This document shows positions 40,101 through 53,000 of a stretch of 64,000 nucleotides of DNA, piece by piece. The DNA lies in NCBI RefSeq assembly GCF_020382885.2, contig NC_058498.1, positions 9,770,501 to 9,834,500 on the forward strand, written 5' to 3'. A program made the position numbers and the translations under genes. The notes under the pieces were generated by a model. That model ran no database searches, was not told the origin of the DNA, and saw nothing but the letters and a program-made list of their open reading frames with translations. How positions within the stretch are numbered: position 1 is the first letter of the stretch; each line of letters begins with the position of its first letter. The stretch is from Scatophagus argus (lineage: Eukaryota > Chordata > Actinopteri > Scatophagidae).

Positions 40101-42700
40101 TCCTGAGAGAGAGATAGATGGGGGGGAGGAGAGAGAGAGACATACATAAAGTGAGGTTTCTACTGAAGTGTTTTCACACAAACCAAATCGTAAAGACTGA
40201 TTGGAAACTGGCTGGCATTTTTCTTTATTTTTTTTTGCATTTTTTCCCCATATGCCTTTTGTGCCCTAAAATATTTAAAAAGCTGATAAATTTTCATTTA
40301 TTTCATTCAATTTTTCATTTCATCTGTGTTTATTCCAAGCAAAAGTTTGCTTTTGTAAAGTTATCCTCATGGTGACACAATCATGTAAAGCTACATGTTA
40401 GAGGACGGTGAGAAAAAGTACTCCTGTATAGACAAAAAGTAGCACAAAAACTGTCCCCTTCTTTTGGTTGGACGTATTTTTAGCTCAACATTCTCCCTTA
40501 ACAAAGGCTGATGAAAGGATATATTTTGAATCAGAAAAGAACAACACATTCACACGCTACTGTATTATTGAGAAGAGATGGTTCCTTTGTTATTTTGGGG
40601 TAATTTGATCACCTCCTGTGTGATGCGTCTTTCTGGAATTACTGGGGTGTTTTGACAGGGTTCGCAGTAGTAATTGTGAAACTTGACAGTATCCATTACA
40701 CAATCTTGTTCTGCAAGTTTGCTGTTGTTGATGTTCCTTAAAGTAGCTTTGGCATTTTCATTTTTAAGTTTTTATAGCTTTCTTTCATTCACAATCTGCT
40801 CGGCATATGTGTCCTTTATCTGTGGCATCCTGTATCACAAACTTAGTAATTCCCCTTTGGGAGATGCCCATTAAAGTTCCGGGTTCCTACCGAGCATTAT
40901 GTTGTTGCTTAAGAGAACCTCAATGGTAGTTAACTAAATAAGGGAGAGCTATCAGTTCTTGTATTCTGCCTAGATTTTCCCAATTTATCCTGCAATTTAC
41001 CATCTACCTTTGTCCATGAATTGAAGTTGTTATCACCATTATTCCTCAGCTCAGTTTTATTTGTGTTTTTTTTTTTCAAAGCTCTTCATATTTAGTCAGA
41101 AAAAAAACACCTCCTGAAATTTTTACAAGTCACAGCTCTCCCCACACAAACTAACACATCCACTTATCTAAAAATGATTCAGTGGTTAAATGTCAGAGCT
41201 GTCCGTGCCATTAAGGCCAGCATGTTTGAAGGAAGGACACCCTTGCCCGTCCTATCCCTCCTCCCCACTCTGTCTCTTTTTATTCCTCTCACTCTCTCCC
41301 TTCTCCTTCCTCTCTCCCCCTTAACTCCCTCATCATCCACTCCCACCCCCACCTAGGCCAGGCTGGTTTGAGGGCTGATGTGCAGACCTTGTCATTCAGA
41401 TTAGGGCCACGTTGTCAGCTCAGGGCCCTTCTCTCTCTCTCTCTCTCTCTCGTCCCGGATCTTTCTTCCAACTGTCACCCTCGTCCTGCGGTCAGAGAAA
41501 ACCTTATAAAGCAACATTCCCCCTCATCCACTTCTGTCAATTCCAACACTGTCACTCAAATCACGGGAGAACAGAGAGAGAGGCCGAGTTAGCGGTATCC
41601 CTCGCAGCAAGGACTGTGCTTTTTGGTCCAAGCTTGGGTGACATGTCAGCAGCTAGCAAACAATTTTTTTTTTTGTTTAAGGTATTTTGAGTTTTGACTC
41701 CTTTTTGAGATTTTTGCTCACAACTGACAAAGAATTAGGCTACATAAACTAAGATACACAGGAAATGACATCATAGAAAAGCATCTCTTCCAACAGAAAT
41801 AGTCGTTTTGTTTTGCTTAATAGTAAAGGCTAGCAGAATCATAGTTTCAACTCTACATTTTCTCTGTGAAATTAGTGTTTGGCAGGACATGAGATATCCA
41901 CCACATCATCTTAGTCACTCTTTATCCTACACTGTAAAAGAGTCCCAGAACCGTATTTATCATCCAACCACATTTTGACTCACCGCCACAGTTTTATTGT
42001 CACGCCTTATCTAATTGCTACAGCAGCTTTGTGGTATTTGATTTTTCTGCTTCTCACAGACTGCTTTTTTTTTCTCTCATGATGAGCAACCATGATTCAG
42101 CACTGTGCAATAAAACCTTTCATACAAGATGGCGGCCAGTTCCTTTACTGGTATTAATGCGTAAAGGGAAAAAAAACACCCGAGTACAGCCACACTGCCA
42201 CATCATAGTGAAAAAACAGCCGCTGTTTATCTGGGTGAGTCGATGGTTTCGTACTGATGTCTTCTTCACCCCGTCACCCCACCACCACCCCTCCACTTTG
42301 TATAAAGCCCTTGAGGCATGCTTGTTCTTCTCTAGGGGCCGTGCTGTTGTGCTTCAATACAGTATACAATGACTGGCTGCAGCCTCACCCAGGTGCTGTG
42401 TTTACTAAAACCCGCTATGAGTCAGGAGTTTCAAGATGACTTCCTTCCTTCAACTGTTAGTTGCGGAGAAATTAAATGTGCTCCCATACCCTGACATTGT
42501 CTTTGGTGTCATAATGACCATGTGTCAGAGAAGTTAATAGTGCATACTGCTCTTGATGAAATCACCATGACTGAAGAACAGGTAAAACCAGACACAGGGC
42601 AAAAAAGAAGTTCTTTTAATAATCTAATAATATATTGCATTTTATATATATCTGCATGTTCATTCCTTAATATTAATCCTCTTTTTTGTCTTCTCTCTAG
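37107..42700. other. Introns of the candidate gene, or intergenic
   Basis: Apart from candidate exon 4 at 39859-39964 I find no exon. There are TG and CA tracts near 37.44, 39.73 and 39.92 kb, CT runs at 41.43-41.45 kb and several T homopolymers. A tRNA T-arm-like motif at 39524-39538 (-) lacks the rest of a tRNA. Confidence 0.5.
39859..39964 (+). CDS. Candidate exon 4 of an unrecognised + strand gene
   Basis: Bounded by acceptor gtaatctcag|GGC and donor GAGCAG|gtgagc. In phase with exon 3 it reads AADRERDTIPAARRRKKS, then a His-Thr repeat, then HRAGVREQ, with no stop over 106 bases. A second frame is open too. The product is unrecognised. Confidence 0.25.
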
Positions 42701-42730
42701 CCAACACTAGGTGCAAATAAAGCGGACTGA
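42701..42730 (+). CDS. Candidate terminal exon of an unrecognised + strand gene
   Basis: A strong polypyrimidine tract and acceptor (cttttttgtcttctctctag) end at 42700. In phase with exon 4 the frame reads PTLGANKAD and stops at TGA 42728-42730. An AATAAA at 42715-42720 overlaps the end of the frame. With this exon the joined frame totals 169 codons. Every link is inferred. Confidence 0.22.
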   Translation, partial: PTLGANKAD

Positions 42731-45700
42731 AAGCAGAAATAAGTACTGAAGTTTTATATGTATGTATATATATGTATCAGCAATTTAAATAGCAATTTTG
42801 TTATGCATTTGAAAACGCTAGAACATAACTGATGTAAAAAGAATATAGATGTTTGTAGTTATCTGATATGCTTAGATGGTAAAAATAGCGTCATCAAAGT
42901 ATAGCATTCATGACTTTTTCAGTGTCCTTCCAGCTCAAAGAATGAAAAAGGAATTTAGTGCGAGAGAGGGTGAGAGTTAGAGGGCTCTCCGCCCACAGAG
43001 AAGACTTGCTCCCTCTGCATCTCTAAGCAGACTGTCATCCCTGGTCACCATCAGGTCTGTACTCGCCTCAGTGAACATTCAACGCTGTCGGTGAGTTTGA
43101 GCTAAATTGAAAAAACCATCGACCGTTGATTGTACCCTGTGGCCAGCCTTTGTCACTCATTGTCTCAAAAGAAGGAAAAAAAAAAAGGATAAAACTCACG
43201 CGGAAACCTGCACACAGACATGGCCACTGACTCCTTGAACAGTCATGCAAAGAGCACTGTGTCTGTCCTCCACAAAAACAAACAAAAAATATTTCAGGCT
43301 TCCAAACCACAGCAAAGGTCACAATCAACATTCATTGCTGTCGGTGGGTTTAACTGTGTGGAAGAGCTCACTGAACGATGAATGCAACTGTGTCCCAGAT
43401 TTCATCTGAACGTCAAAGGGAATAGCGTCTCGATATGCTGATGATGGCATTATTTATTTCTCTGCCTGCCCCCCACCCTCAACAACAACAGGCACACACA
43501 GGCGGTGTGAATTGACAGGCAGTTCAGATTGCATCTTGATCATGCTTGCTGCGGCAGAGAGGTCTGAGTCTGGTTACAACAACAGAGGAAGAAGAAAAAA
43601 GATGTAAGAGATAGTTGGAAGAAAATGACCTTTAAGAAAATATGAGTATATGTGGTTCGCATTGCTTCTAGGGTGTGATAAGAGATTTATCATTTACCAA
43701 TGACTGTACATTTTGCATGAAAAATAAATAGCAAGAATATGTTGAATATGAACAGATGCATTCCAATATGGTAATTTACATTTTTGGATAAAAAAGAATT
43801 TAGTTATTAAAAGACAAAAAATTGTCAACTGAACATGATGAGACAATAAGCTGAACCACAACTAAATATTTAACTATCTATCTAAATATGTTGGAATGGC
43901 ATCATATGTACTTTTTGGCAAATCATTCAAGAGCCAATAAGCTGTAGATCTTAATTGCATATTTGTTATAATATTGTGTGATAATCGTGTTGTTTTTATT
44001 TTATCAAATAAACTGTCACCAATTCAACCCTCAGTGATATAGTTGGTCTTTGTTCCTTCATTCTTCTTTGGTTGTTTGAAGAAGTGATGAGGATGGATAT
44101 AACAGTCATATCTAAGCTATTTAAAAATTCAGTAAATTCATTCAAATAAAAACAATTTTTACCAGTCACTACTTTGGAATCTTTGTCTTGAAAGACTGAA
44201 TATGATGGCCCCCACTGTTGAACAACCACCAAAATAAATAACTACCTTTACTAGAGAATAATGTCATGCATAAATATACTGTTAATTACTGAAATGCTGT
44301 AGTGGGAGTAGTCTGATGCATTTTTGTATGGCATTTTATATAAATGTTTTTTGCATAAAAGCAACAACAAAATAATGTATGGAGTTTACACAAAACCCTA
44401 AAAAGCTGTCTGAGAGGTCAGCACAGTGGATAATTATAATTATAACAAATAAATAAATAAATACAGCTTGCAACTGACAATGACAGTTTCCACAAAATGT
44501 TTCTTTTTTATTTTTCAATATTTATCTTGCCTCCACATTTATAAGATTCAACAATTGAGGTTAAATGACCCTTAAATTTTAAAATTTAATTTCACAATTT
44601 TTTTAATCTAAAATGAGGCATGTAATCTAAATAAAATTACTATGAATAGTAGTTCGTGAAAGCCAACTGCTTAGCCAGCACGCCCAATCGAGAACACATT
44701 TTGAATAAATACTTTTGAGATTCTGTATAATTGCAGATCAAATTTGAATCAATTGTCTTTTCATAAGCTAAAGAAAATTTCTATAATGTGACACTTGTTT
44801 GCATGTGTCATCTAAGCTTATTTGTATGTTTCTACTACAAACAAATGCTGTGACACTGCTATCAGTGGTTTGGTTCAGTCTGTAAATGGTAAGTTTTCTC
44901 ACAAAATAAACAGCGTTAAGCACTGACTTACTTTAATCTGCTTTGAGAATTATATGCTTGTTTCTGCAGGCTTCCATCCTGTCTAGTATGAAAAGTATCT
45001 GATTCTTTATCAAAACCACTGACCAGCAGAAATGAATAACAGTGCTGGTGCAACAGGAAAACCCCTCTGACGTTGTCTTTCAGTTTCATTTACGCATCAC
45101 ATGGGTCATAACTGTAAGCTTTCAAAATAGCCGAGCAGCATAGCACTTGAGATGTGCAATATCACTAATTTCCATTTTAAATTGTTTTTTTAAAAAAAAA
45201 CAAAAAAAACACAGCTATTTTAAACCTATATTACACATCATTAAAGACCATTATCTCAAACTAAAATATATAAGGAAGAGCAAATATTCAGAAAGGTTTT
45301 CAGCCAAGGTTTCAGTAATTAAATGTGTCACCATGATGTTTGCTGTAGAAAAAAAAAAAAAACACTTGATGCTTTGGTTTGTCCTGTATAAGCAAAATTC
45401 ATTTACGAATATTGAAAGAAACTTAAAGTTGTGAAAATAGAATTTTTGAATGTTTCTAAATAGTGGGACAAGACTTAAAAAAAAACCTGCAAAATTAACA
45501 ATGAGTCTAATGACGACCATTTACAGCATGAAGAGGAAACTAGAGACTCTAAGCTGAAGAACAAAATTAATGACTTCTTTTGTCCACTAGAGGGACACCA
45601 AAGAACAGGACATGAAAAAGACCTGGTCAATTCTAATTTTCTATATTTACATAAATGCAAGTGGCTGAAAAATACAGAAGTAACAGTAGAAGTTAATGAT

Positions 45701-46844
45701 CATAATGAAAAGAAAGAACAATGCAGAAATTATTACATGTATGGTCACAATGAAGGGGCTTTATTTTAAGAGCTATCAAAACACATCTAATCATTGTATT
45801 AACAGTTTCACAATGGTATTACTGTTTTTCTACATAATTATTTTCAACGTATTCTATTATTCTATAGACCAGGTGTTTTAATATGACTTTACAACGATCT
45901 CATGCTTTGATTTTTTTTTCAACCTAAGAACTGAGACATTAAAAAGTATATCTCCAAAATAAAAAATGGTTTCATTTGTTAGCATTAATGCTTTTTGTGT
46001 GAAATTAAAATGAGCAGCTTGAAGATAATTGATCAAGTATTTTACCAAGCAAGGATAATGAAATGTTTTGAAGCTTATTGCGTAGGACATTAAAGTAAAG
46101 ACTATGAAAGGAGATTGTGAGGCATGTTTTCATGAAAAAGGTGGCTTCAATTAAGAATTTTTTTTAACTGATTAAGATCTTGATAAAGACTCGCTGATTT
46201 TACCAGCTAATAAAATTGTGAGGGTGACACCAGATAACACCTGTAACCCAGTGATGTGAACGAACACAAACTCACTGTCAAACAGTGTGCTAACATCCAA
46301 AGTGTTCATGTGCTACCAATTAAATTATTTCACCCTTTTTTGAATGACTCATTATTTTTGGCATACTTGGGCAGATAATTCAAAGCAATGTAATGGGTGA
46401 ATGCATCTACAATCCACATAAAACAAAATAAGACATTATATACAATATATGTATTTCTACCTGATTCTGCCCAGTTTTTGCAAAACAAAAATCGGGCGTC
46501 TTTGTTAAACACAAATGAAATGTGGGATCTTTAAGCAGACACTTTCAAAAGGAAAACAAAAGAGATGATCTTGTTCAAGTTGTAGAAAGGATGTAGATTA
46601 TTAGCAGAGGATGTCAGATGTTGGACAAACTGTATTATGTATATTATGTAAGTATATATATGCTGTGGGATGAAGAGATCATTTATAGCAGAAAGACAGG
46701 TAATTCTGGGTAAGCCCTCAGGAGATCTTAATGTTGTAAAAAAATTGTTCAAAGAGGAAGAGCTTTGTACTCAGAACCAGTGGCATTTCCCTCTCTGTGC
46801 GTGGGCATTTTGCTGCAGTTCACACTATACTCCAGCAGGGGTCA
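42731..46844. other. AT-rich spacer between the candidate gene and ankle1
   Basis: Very AT-rich sequence with short chance open frames on both strands and no recognisable exon. Two CTCF-core-like strings occur near the right side (45584-45594 and 46832-46842). A pair of similar 27-base stretches lies at 43074-43100 and 43327-43353. No convincing ankle1 polyadenylation signal was identified here. Confidence 0.6.
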
Positions 46845-47011
46845 CTACTGTCGAATGTCTGCTGGTCTGAGCTGTCTCTCACCCTCAGCCAGAAAGATCT
46901 GCATGGCCCGGTAGAGCAGGTGGATGCCCAGCTCCCGCTTCTTCTTCATCTGCCAGTTGGACACCACGCCGTAAAAATCTCCTCGCTTCTGATTGGTGAG
47001 CATTTTCAACC
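46845..47011 (-). CDS. ankle1: ankle1 coding exon 9 (terminal)
   Basis: Acceptor attgtcccag|GGT. Encodes GLKMLTNQKRGDFYGVVSNW to the C-terminus FLAEGERQLRPADIRQ. The stop codon TAG occupies 46845-46847. Confidence 0.96.
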
Positions 47012-50000
47012 CTGGGACAATAAAAGAATTAATTAGGTTACTGAATGTTGTACTCTGCCCAAGATCATTGATTTCTGAGTTTGTTGTTTAGTTTGAGTTT
47101 GGAAAATTTATAGTCAGTAAAATAACATGTCAAATGTAGTCATGGGATTATAGGTCCTCATGTTTGATTTCATTCATTTACAGTAACTACAAGGTACAAA
47201 CCAAGCCACTTTTCAGGATTATGGGGCAAAACATAAGCACGTTATCGAGAAAATGTCTTTGAATGGATTGTCACATGGATTTAATCAGATAGATAGATAC
47301 TTTATTCATCCCCAAGGGAGCAGTAGTCCAGCAGTATCCATAGACTTAAGATAACAGGGCATGCAACAATAAATACTAATAAAAGCACAGCAAACAAACA
47401 GTACAAAGTAAAATGTACAATAATCAATAAAATTTTGGCAATTACCCCATTTTCTCTTCTCTAAACAAAGTCCCTAATGCTGCTGTTTACAGCCACACCC
47501 TTCTCCTGCAACTTCCTCATCTCTTTCAATATATGACAACTTTATGAGTCTAAATTACACTTACAGGCATTTTTGTCAGAACATCAAGTCCTTCCACTTC
47601 TATAACATGTATTTAATATGTGACCAATGGTGGGCTCATATGAAAAATGAAAGGCCCTGACAAAGTGATTTTGAACAAAGCAGATCACTGTTTCACCCCT
47701 ACTCACCAATGGCCTCCACCATGCAGGCCTCTCTCGTGTAAGCCTCCACTGGTATGACATTTTGGAAACAATGCAGAGAGATGACACCCTGCTCGGCGTT
47801 CCACACCTGGAGGATATGCTGCACTTTGGGGCACAATTTCTGTCATGGAAAAGAAAGGGCATTGTTTTCTATGCATATTTTGCATGTTACGTACGTTTAA
47901 CTTTGATTAACTGAGACTGATCTGTGTGCACTGCCTTACCTTGGAGGTCTTGTCTCCTTTGTAGTACTCTAAAGCCTCATACAGATGGCTGTAGGGGCGG
48001 GAGCGTTTTCCTTTGCCCACATAAAATACAGCGCGGATAAATGTCTGGAAACACTCCTGTGGAGTCATGGTGTGACGGCGAAATGGGAGGTTTTTTGTCA
48101 CTCTATCAGAGAAGAGAAACAAAGATCGGTTTAATTACACGTTTGGTATTAAAAAAAAAAAAAGTGTTTATCTGTATTACTAAGGAACGGGTAGTTAAGA
48201 CTCAATGAGGAAGAAAATCAGCTCTAAAGGTACACTGAAAACTGAATGTTGATTATTTCTTAATGTTTAAGTCACATGTATTGCTGTTGATTTTACAGAT
48301 TGTTTGTCCAACTGACATCTTTAAAATCATATTATTGTTATATTATTGAATTCAGGTATGGTACGGGGCTGTTTTTCAGGGGTTGGGCTCAGTCCTTCAC
48401 TTCCAATGAAGGGAAATGTTAAGGCTACGCGTATTTCTATGTATTTACAACATGATGCCATTAAAGTTCCTGTTGGTTTAACTGTAAGATGTCTGAATAC
48501 TTTTGTCTATATAGTGTCATTTATAATACTCTCCTTCCTGAGACACTTGCCAATTTGGCACATATTTTGCTTGATTTTTCAGCTGTTTTTATCATTTCGG
48601 CGACATCTGTGATAAATGAAAACCAACAAATCTAGCTTCTTTCCCTGATTATTTTGCGATTTTAAGGCTTATTTATACTTGTCTAAAATGAAGATGTCTG
48701 TTTAGGGTTGCTTTTCACACATATAGGATAGCCTTTTGTCCTAATTACAAGCCGTAGATTAAGAATGACATTTGTGCAGTCTGAATCATCTTCCATTGGA
48801 GATCTTGCAACATTTCTCAGAATAAACAATATATCAATATGAAAGACAGCCACCTTGGGTCGAGCAGCAGGTAGTTGAAGCTGGACTTGATGACGCCCTC
48901 CCTCCACTTTCTGTTTTGATCTGGTTGGTCGAACTGCTGGCACAAAGCCTGCTCATCAGCCTGACAATCAGGCAGCTCGAAGGTCCGCAAGGCCTGACAC
49001 ATTTCTGGACTATAACCCAAATCTGCGGAAATAAAACAGGAGCCGACAAGAAAATGACTTGTGTCACTGACAGTAATGATAAACTAAATTATATTAAGAG
49101 CCTTAATATGCCTCATTTTTTTCAGTGGTTCTAATCTAATCCATCCACAAAGTGATGTGCCTACTCGATTCCTCCAAACAGTGGTGGTAAGTTTAATTTT
49201 ACAATTTCATGCTTCTTTAAAAGATAATTTTATAGTCAACTAAAGGCTACAGATATTTCACTACTTCATGGGACAAACATGAATTTAAATAGTAACATAA
49301 TTATGAATTCATTAAAAAAAAAAAAACATTTTTATGTTCCATTCTTCTTCTCACACACTGCCCATCTCACACCAAAACTACACACAACATCAAACAACAG
49401 AAATACTATCATTACCCAATCATAGCTCAAGTTATGTAAATAGTAATCAAGAACTTTAAATAAAGACCACAAGCATTACCTGTCTGTGGCTGGTCTAACT
49501 GCTTCCTGTGATGTGGCGATTGGGAGTTTGATTCAGAATGCAACAGACGACACAACCGTCGCATGTAGGTGGGCCTGGTTCGACTGCTGATAGGCCCTGG
49601 GCTCTCCCCCAGCTCTACTAGCCTTATTCTGAGCTCCTTGTCAGTCATCCCTTTGGTCTCAGGCAACAAATTTTCCTCATCATTTTCCTCCTTCTGTAAC
49701 GCCATCGGGGGCTTCTGGTTCTCCTTTTCTCTGTTCTTCATTATGTCATTCTGCATGGATCTCCAGTCGTAAAGGATGGTTTCCTCACTGCTGCTGGTGC
49801 TCATGCTGGAGCTGAGTGAGGTGTTTGCTGTAGGTGGAACGTGGGTCTCAATCAGCTTGTGGCCCTGTTCCATATCAGTGTAGAGATACTCCACTGGTTC
49901 GTCCAGATCCTGAATGAGCGGACGCCCTCCGGGGGTGTAAGACAGATTAGCCAGGCGCTGTGGTCTGCAGCAGCTTGACAGACGACTCATGCTGTACCTG

Positions 50001-53000
50001 GGGGTGCATCCTGTGCCTGGAGTGGAAGGTAGGTCAGAGTCCTCCCTGGACCTCCTTGGGGAAAAATAGCTGGAGCTGGATGAAGATGACACAGAGTCTA
50101 CCTGAGAGCTACAGTCTTCAGTGATCCACACATCTTCATTTTTTAGGTTGTCTACTTTGTCCTTACCAGGGGCATCATTCACGTTTCTCTTTGTTGCTGA
50201 CTCATCTGTAGTTGTCAGATCATCAGTGAGAAAATCCCCGCTTTCAGCAAGATCGTGGCCTTGCATAGCCAGAATAACCTCTGCAAGATTTCTTTCATAA
50301 GCATCCACTGAAGAGTCCTGGTTTTTCTCCAGTATGATTGTGCCAGACAAAGTCTGTGATTCAGCCACAGAGTCAGTTACGCTCTTGGAGAGAATCAGAG
50401 TGTCAGCTTGGCTATTACTAACACTTGAATTAGCTCTGAGGGTGCTGGACTGTGTGTCCTGGCAATCAGCAGGCAAGGAGTCTCCTCCTGTGCTACTACC
50501 TGAATAAGATGTATAACAAGGTACATGCGGCGAACTGAGATAGTCGTTACTGCTCTGTAACCTGGGTGTCTGGCGATGTGTCCGAACTGGTGTAGGGAGG
50601 GTTTCTTCAAACAGAGAAGACGTGAAGAGCAAGCTCTCAGGCGTTTTGCTTGTTCTCAGTGAGCAGCGACTCAACCTCGAGCGAGTCCTGCCTGTTACAA
50701 AAGGACTTGGTGTGAATGTAAGGTCAAAGTTGTCCTGTAATGCTTCAGTGGCATCATTCACTGGCTTATCAATGCCACCTTCACTCGAAGAGTCCACAAC
50801 AGCACCACTACAAGCTTTAAATTCATCATTGTGTGGGTGTTTTAACTTATCAAGTACACACGGCAAATGCTCTCTGATTTCAGGTTTTGAATCTACGTGG
50901 AGTTCAGTTTGAACGGGTGGAAGATTCTCATCTTGCCTTAGATCAGGACCTGACGAAATCTGAATCTTTTTCTCAGATTCAGCCCCAACAGAAACCTCCT
51001 CTACTGAAGGGAGTAAAAGATGTTTGGGGTGAACAGAGACATCAAGAGCACTGGTATAATGGTCGCTGTCACAGCTGCTATAACGACTGCTACCTGTCCC
51101 ACTGCTGCTGCTGCCAACACGGAAGCAGGCTGGCTGTTCTGGTTTCTTTACCTGAGCCTCTTTCACATGTTCTCCTTCCCTTTCATCATCACTCTCCTCT
51201 AAAGCACAGTGGCTGATGACTGTTTTCTCCATGTCTTCTTCTGTGCTTTCACTACTCTCCCTGCAAAAAACATAAACGTGATCCGGAGATGTGACGTCGA
51301 TGCCCTGCCTGTGTAAAACGGCAGCCATGCGTTCTGAATCCAGGAAATCAGAATACTCTGACAGGTCAAAAGGTAAGTTGCTGGTGCACTGGCTGTCATA
51401 AACAGCAGGCTGCTGTTTGGGTGATTCAGGACTAAAAACTGGGAAATATTCATCTACATCTCTGAAGCTCACACTCTTGCGGCTCACACACCTAGGTGGA
51501 AATGATGGGGGAGTTTCTCTTGTAGAGGGAGAGGTTGCGCCATTAGTTGCAGCAGCATGTTCATTGACTTTTGATGTGAGTACATCATCATGTGTGCACA
51601 CATCATCCTTGTTAAGAATCTGCATCGCAACTGCAGGTCCCAACGCAGACATGCGAGTGCTTGACAGTATGGAGTGGCCTTCAGATGCAAAATGTGAGGA
51701 GGAATTGTTCCAGTGATCCCTCTTAACGTCCATATAAGAAAGCCTGTTACATGAGATTGCTCTGAAACTTGGCCTTCCATTAATATTAGACATGTTGAAA
51801 AATGATGAGCGCCTTGTGCTACTCAGTGGGGCTTCACCCAAGTCACTTATCATAGAAGAGTGGGAACTGAAGCTGTAGTCTGATTCGGGATAACTGGACA
51901 TGTCAGTTTGGTCTGAATACACAGCTGTGTAGGAAAAAAAAAAAGACATAAATCAATGCGGTTCCTACAAAACGGAAAAGTTGCGACTAGCCAGCCAAAT
52001 TTTTGAAAAAGTGTAGCTGTATCCCATCTGATCTTGTTTTTTACTTTTACTGCTTTTAAACAATTTTTTAATACAGGTATCTCCATGCAACTTTTTTTTT
52101 TTTTTTTTTTAGCCTGTCCGCTTATAAATTAATACAAATGGAAAAACTAACTTTGACTTTCAAATGTCTTTGTTTTTTGTTTTTTCAAATTAAGATTTTA
52201 AACCCCAACAAAACAAGGCTTTCAAAGAGACTTTCTTACAGTACTGGAATTGAGGTAAGTGGTCCTCCTCTGTGTCCACTGAGCTGCTCTGAAACTCCTG
52301 AAGGAGCTGGGCACATTTTCGATTCTCTTCTTTCTCCGCGAGCTGGCCTGGTGTATTCCCTTCCTACATAAATTAATACGACAGGTGTATGATAGGCGTA
52401 AACCAAACTTTTAAACATTCAAAGCCACACTTAAGTAAACATTTTCTTACTGGGTTGTGTCTCTGTATTCATTCAGCTACAATTCAGATCCATATTAACA
52501 TTAGCTTATGCTAAAAATTATTCTCACATTATCTTTACTGTTTGGGTTCCCTCCGTTCATCAAGAGCAGCTTCAGATTTTGATAGCACCCCCACAGTGCA
52601 GCAATATGAAGAGGGGTCAGGCCGTCTGATGACCTGGAAGAAATACAAGAAACCACCACTTTACATCAGATACAAAAGACAAAATTACATTATCATTATG
52701 TTCGAAGAATTTCAACAGTGTCTCTCGTCTATCTTTTAACATATTTTTAAATGGAACAAGATATTGGAGAGAATGTAATGCAGAAGGTCACTGCAGCCTT
52801 TATGCGATGCAGTGAGTCTGTGTTCAAAAATCTACACAAACATTGTCTACACTTACTGATGCTACATTTGTCAAAACAAGCAAAAAAATAATAATACAAC
52901 ATCCAAAGGCATACAATGCATCATTGTTTTCTTGGCTGTTTGTAAACACATCATCAGGTGACTTTGGAAAGTTAGTTAATTGTTGCATCTGATTCCCAGG

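Noticed and set aside
52528-52540. Alternative ankle1 exon 3 donor AACA|gtaaag
   Set aside because: It would put exon 4 out of the frame that encodes the recognisable EGNTPGQLAEKEENRK sequence.
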